Assembly: GCA_016795105.1 (NCBI GenBank)
Contig: JAEUIH010000003.1
Span: forward strand, 124,001 to 188,000
Source of the DNA: Planctomyces sp.
GTDB taxonomy: Bacteria > Planctomycetota > Planctomycetia > Planctomycetales > Planctomycetaceae
Length of the DNA: 64,000 nt
Reading direction: 5' to 3'
Made by a program: the position numbers and the translations under genes. The notes beneath the pieces are model-generated. The model ran no database searches and was not told the DNA's origin. It saw only the letters and a list, made by a program, of their open reading frames with translations. Shown here piece by piece: positions 61,335 through 64,000 of the stretch. Positions within the stretch are counted from its first letter, which is position 1, and each line of letters begins with the position of its first letter.

Positions 61335-63194
61335 ATGTCCAACAGTCAGCAACTCTCGTTCGACTATTTGCGATCGATCTACATTTTGCTTTTCACCTGT
61401 GTGGTGTTTGCCGTGCTGTTTTTTGCGAGAGAAGTACTGATTCCCATTATGCTCTCAGTCCTCATCGCTTTTGTTGTTTCACCATTGATGTTTCGTCTGG
61501 AACGCATGGGCATGAATCGAATGTGGGCGATGCTTTGTACTTCAGGACTGGTGTTTCTGTTCCTGGGAGGTTTGACCTGGATTTCTGCCAATCAACTGTG
61601 GGTGCTTGTTGGAGAAATTCCTGCTTACAAGCAGAATCTGATGACGCGAGTTGCTGCCCTGCGGCCGTCCGGACAGGGGAAATTATCACAGGCGCTCGCA
61701 ACGATTGATCAGGTAGAGAATTCTCTGGAGAGTGGACCTTCACCGACAGATTTGCCCGTTGAAACTCGGTCAGGGGCGAGTTCTTTGTCGGAAGCCGGAG
61801 GTAAGCCGTCTCCGGTGCCGATTGATGTCCGAGTGGTCGAGACGGCTCAATCCGCGGTGGAGCAGCTTGGGGTCTGGGTCAATCCGCTGCTGGGGCCGAT
61901 CGGAACGGCTGGGCTTGTTGTTGTATTGGTGATGTTCATTCTGCTGGACATTGAAGATCTGCATGATCGATTTGTTCGACTCACGGGGGATGCGGCCCTT
62001 CCACGCAGCAACATCGCGATTGATGACGCTATCGCTCGAGTCAGCGGCTATATTCAGATGACATTTCTGATCAATGCGATTTACGGTGTCACGATTTCGA
62101 TTGGTCTTGCCCTGATTGGAATTCCGAACGCCGTACTCTGGGGTGTGCTTGGAACCGTTCTCCGATTTGTTCCCTATCTTGGGCCGATGCTGATTTTTCT
62201 GATGCCGCTCGCCTTGTCGTTGGCGGCGACTTCAACCTGGCTGGCTCCGGGATTAACACTCCTCTTATTTGTCGTGCTCGAACTGGTCCTGAACAATATC
62301 ATAGAGCCATGGTTGTATGGTCGAAGTACCGGCGTGTCGTCTATGGGGATCATTCTTGCATCGATCTTCTGGGCGTGGGTCTGGGGACCAGTCGGTTTGA
62401 TTCTTGCAACACCACTTACAGTCATTCTGGTTGTAATTGGAAGACACTTTCCTCAGCTTCAGTTTATGACGACTTTGTTCGCAGAGAAGGACGCGTTTCT
62501 TCCGCATGATGAACTGTTTCAGCGACTTCTGATTGATGACTCAGCTGAAGCAGAGAACATTTCAACTCGGTTTGGCGCTGGACGAACGCTTCAGGAAGTC
62601 TGCGATGAGCTTTATCTTCCGGTTTTGACACTTGTCGAAAACCATCGAAAGATGAAGCGAGTGACAGACAACTCTGCTGAGTCGATGTGTCGCGCTGTTG
62701 TTCAGCTTGCAAAGACATGCGAGACGTCAGACTTCCAGATCAATTCATCGACGCCGGTTGTGCGGAACGAACAACCTGTCGTGCTCGTTCCAGAGAGACA
62801 CACCGAGGATCTTGCTGCATCCGAGTTGATTCAGCATGTGTTGCAGTACCGGGGGTATGAGTGCCAGATCACAGGGGCCGGGATTCTGACAGGAGAACTG
62901 TCGGAAATGCTTGTATCCAGCAGGACAGAAATTGTAGTCCTCTCGTCGATCGGCGGTGGTCGTTCGGCTTTGTTTATGAGTATCGCCAGGAGGTTGTCTC
63001 GCGCTGGCCACACTGTCGCCCTGATCTGTGGACTGTGGAATTGCATCGAGATCCGTGAGAAGGAGAGCGAATTCTTTCGTTCGGCAGGAATCACCAAAAC
63101 TGTGTCAAACGCAAAACAGCTGCTGATGGAACTGGAAGTGATCCATCAGCAGCTGAAAGCGGAGCATCGGAGACCGGTAGTTTCGGCAACCTGA
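61335..63194 (+). CDS. AI-2E family transporter with an extra C-terminal domain
   Basis: A 619-residue protein. Residues 1-390 are an AI-2E/PerM-type membrane domain of about eight helices (FVVFAVLFFAREVLIPIMLSV, a long periplasmic-loop-like region, and GLLGTVLRFVPYLGPML with GPVGLILATPLTVILVVIG). The remaining ~230 residues are not in typical members (about 350). They form alternating beta/alpha segments (VVLVPERHTEDLAASELIQ and EIVVLSSIGGGRSALFMSIA), resembling a cobalamin- or nucleotide-binding fold, without a full DxHxxG motif. Transport of AI-2 itself is not supported; the family includes Na+/H+ antiport and unknown transporters. Confidence 0.8.
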   Translation: MSNSQQLSFDYLRSIYILLFTCVVFAVLFFAREVLIPIMLSVLIAFVVSPLMFRLERMGMNRMWAMLCTSGLVFLFLGGLTWISANQLWVLVGEIPAYKQNLMTRVAALRPSGQGKLSQALATIDQVENSLESGPSPTDLPVETRSGASSLSEAGGKPSPVPIDVRVVETAQSAVEQLGVWVNPLLGPIGTAGLVVVLVMFILLDIEDLHDRFVRLTGDAALPRSNIAIDDAIARVSGYIQMTFLINAIYGVTISIGLALIGIPNAVLWGVLGTVLRFVPYLGPMLIFLMPLALSLAATSTWLAPGLTLLLFVVLELVLNNIIEPWLYGRSTGVSSMGIILASIFWAWVWGPVGLILATPLTVILVVIGRHFPQLQFMTTLFAEKDAFLPHDELFQRLLIDDSAEAENISTRFGAGRTLQEVCDELYLPVLTLVENHRKMKRVTDNSAESMCRAVVQLAKTCETSDFQINSSTPVVRNEQPVVLVPERHTEDLAASELIQHVLQYRGYECQITGAGILTGELSEMLVSSRTEIVVLSSIGGGRSALFMSIARRLSRAGHTVALICGLWNCIEIREKESEFFRSAGITKTVSNAKQLLMELEVIHQQLKAEHRRPVVSAT

Positions 63195-63239
63195 TCAGCG
63201 GCGGTGAATGCCACTGATCCAGAGTTCTGCCGATTCAGA

Positions 63240-64000
63240 TCAGAGTTGCTCCAGTCGACCGAAGAAGCCGGCATCTGCGAACATCTCGTCAACGAGTTGA
63301 GTATCCTCCGGCATGTCGGACGCCATTACCACGTGATTGTCTGATGTGGTTTGGAAGCCGTTCTTCAGCAGATCAGGCTTTCGTTCTGATCGAGTTCGGG
63401 AAACAGAAGATGCCGCAGACTGCCGATCCTTCGAAGTACTGGTCAGCGACGGGTCGCCCATCGTTGGCGATGCTTTAAGACTATCAGAATGCAGGCGATT
63501 TCCCGTTGATCCCGGCATCGGGATTTGCATGCCCGGGTCGATGGTTCCCTGGCTGACTTGAGCCGGAGCTTCCTCCGTGTGTTCGCCAGCGGCCAGAGGA
63601 TCCGCGATTCCCTGTGGGTTTGTATTGCCTGGTGCAAGGACAAACGTAGTGCCCGGTTCCTGGCTGCCTGAGAGTCGTGTTGTGCCGGCATCATACTGGT
63701 AGATGCGATCTGTGCTGGCATCCACGACCCAAAGATGGTTCACATTGTTTGGGTCCAGCGTAATTCCGGTTGGACTTGGATTTGAAGTCGAGACGGACCA
63801 GCTGCCTTCCAGTGTCCCGGTAGTTGTGTATCTGAAGATCCGGTCAGAAGCGAGAGTATCATTAACGACCCAGATGTGTGCTCCGTCACTAACGAGGTCT
63901 GTCGAATCCAGGTTCCCTGAGTTGAGTGCAAAGCTTGACGTTGCGGCTGCTCTTCCACTGCGACGAGTTGCTCCACCAGCGAAGTAGAAGACTCGGTCCT
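63240..64000 (-). CDS. Beta-propeller-like repeat protein, C-terminal part (cut by window edge)
   Basis: The frame is open to the right edge. Visible sequence (254 residues) holds repeats of the kind DRVFYFAGGATRR, DGAHIWVVNDTLASDRIFRY and PTGITLDPNNVNHLWVVDASTDRIYQY. These are NHL/SMP-30-like propeller blades of a probably exported protein. After residue ~130 from the end the sequence is low-complexity (Pro/Thr/Ser), ending FADAGFFGRLEQL. The real start is outside the window; a GTG at 63743 is internal. Confidence 0.7.
   Translation of the reverse strand, partial: DRVFYFAGGATRRSGRAAATSSFALNSGNLDSTDLVSDGAHIWVVNDTLASDRIFRYTTTGTLEGSWSVSTSNPSPTGITLDPNNVNHLWVVDASTDRIYQYDAGTTRLSGSQEPGTTFVLAPGNTNPQGIADPLAAGEHTEEAPAQVSQGTIDPGMQIPMPGSTGNRLHSDSLKASPTMGDPSLTSTSKDRQSAASSVSRTRSERKPDLLKNGFQTTSDNHVVMASDMPEDTQLVDEMFADAGFFGRLEQL

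Overview
The window looks like chromosomal DNA from a Planctomycetota bacterium, most likely a Planctomycetales lineage. The evidence is the gene content: a DUF1559 pseudopilin-like protein followed by a small carboxypeptidase-regulatory-like lipoprotein, a Tat-type DUF1501 protein, a sulfatase, a redoxin/cytochrome/copper-monooxygenase-like fusion, a Ser/Thr kinase beside an FHA protein, and many planctomycete-style exported proteins of unknown function. I see no tRNA, rRNA, CRISPR array, insertion sequence or phage.

Layout. 0-15 kb holds mixed metabolic and exported genes: a cut-off GH63-type glycoside hydrolase, DUF998 membrane protein, HtrA-like protease, cytochrome c'-like lipoprotein, a LeuA-like synthase overlapping a Tat-exported protein, an RND transporter, a redoxin fusion, a sulfatase, and an ABC ATPase plus permease. 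15-23 kb holds an RRM protein with a clear terminator, then a minus-strand signalling cluster (coiled-coil protein, FHA protein, kinase, membrane protein). 23-32 kb holds a Gfo/Idh/MocA oxidoreductase, a WS/DGAT-like acyltransferase, a DNA alkyltransferase, ThyX, a thioesterase-crotonase fusion, RNase D and the DUF1559/lipoprotein pair. 32-38 kb is a regulated transport module: a SulP transporter and a small membrane protein behind a consensus sigma-54 promoter, directly downstream of an NtrC-type regulator and its histidine kinase. 38-51 kb holds glycosyltransferase plus asparagine synthase, DUF1501, S9 peptidase, PssA, aldo/keto reductase and two exonuclease/unknown genes, with several repeats between them.

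51-63 kb reads as a stress island: a large-subunit catalase broken by one TGA at a conserved Trp codon, a DUF892 ferritin-like protein, a 1069-residue sensor with two protoglobin domains fused to PAS, kinase-like, receiver and LuxR-type HTH domains, a second sigma-54 activator, a four-gene operon of small membrane-envelope proteins (CsbD/DUF883-like, YqjD-like, holin-like), and an enlarged AI-2E family transporter. The operon and the transporter diverge from one intergenic region in which I find a sigma-54-like promoter for each direction. My main hypothesis is that the globin sensor and/or the adjacent sigma-54 activator tune this island to O2, NO or redox state. The sensor's phosphoacceptor His is replaced by Asn, so it may not work as an ordinary autokinase.

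Start sites were chosen by reading for Shine-Dalgarno-like sequence and signal peptides. Several differ from the longest possible reading frame.
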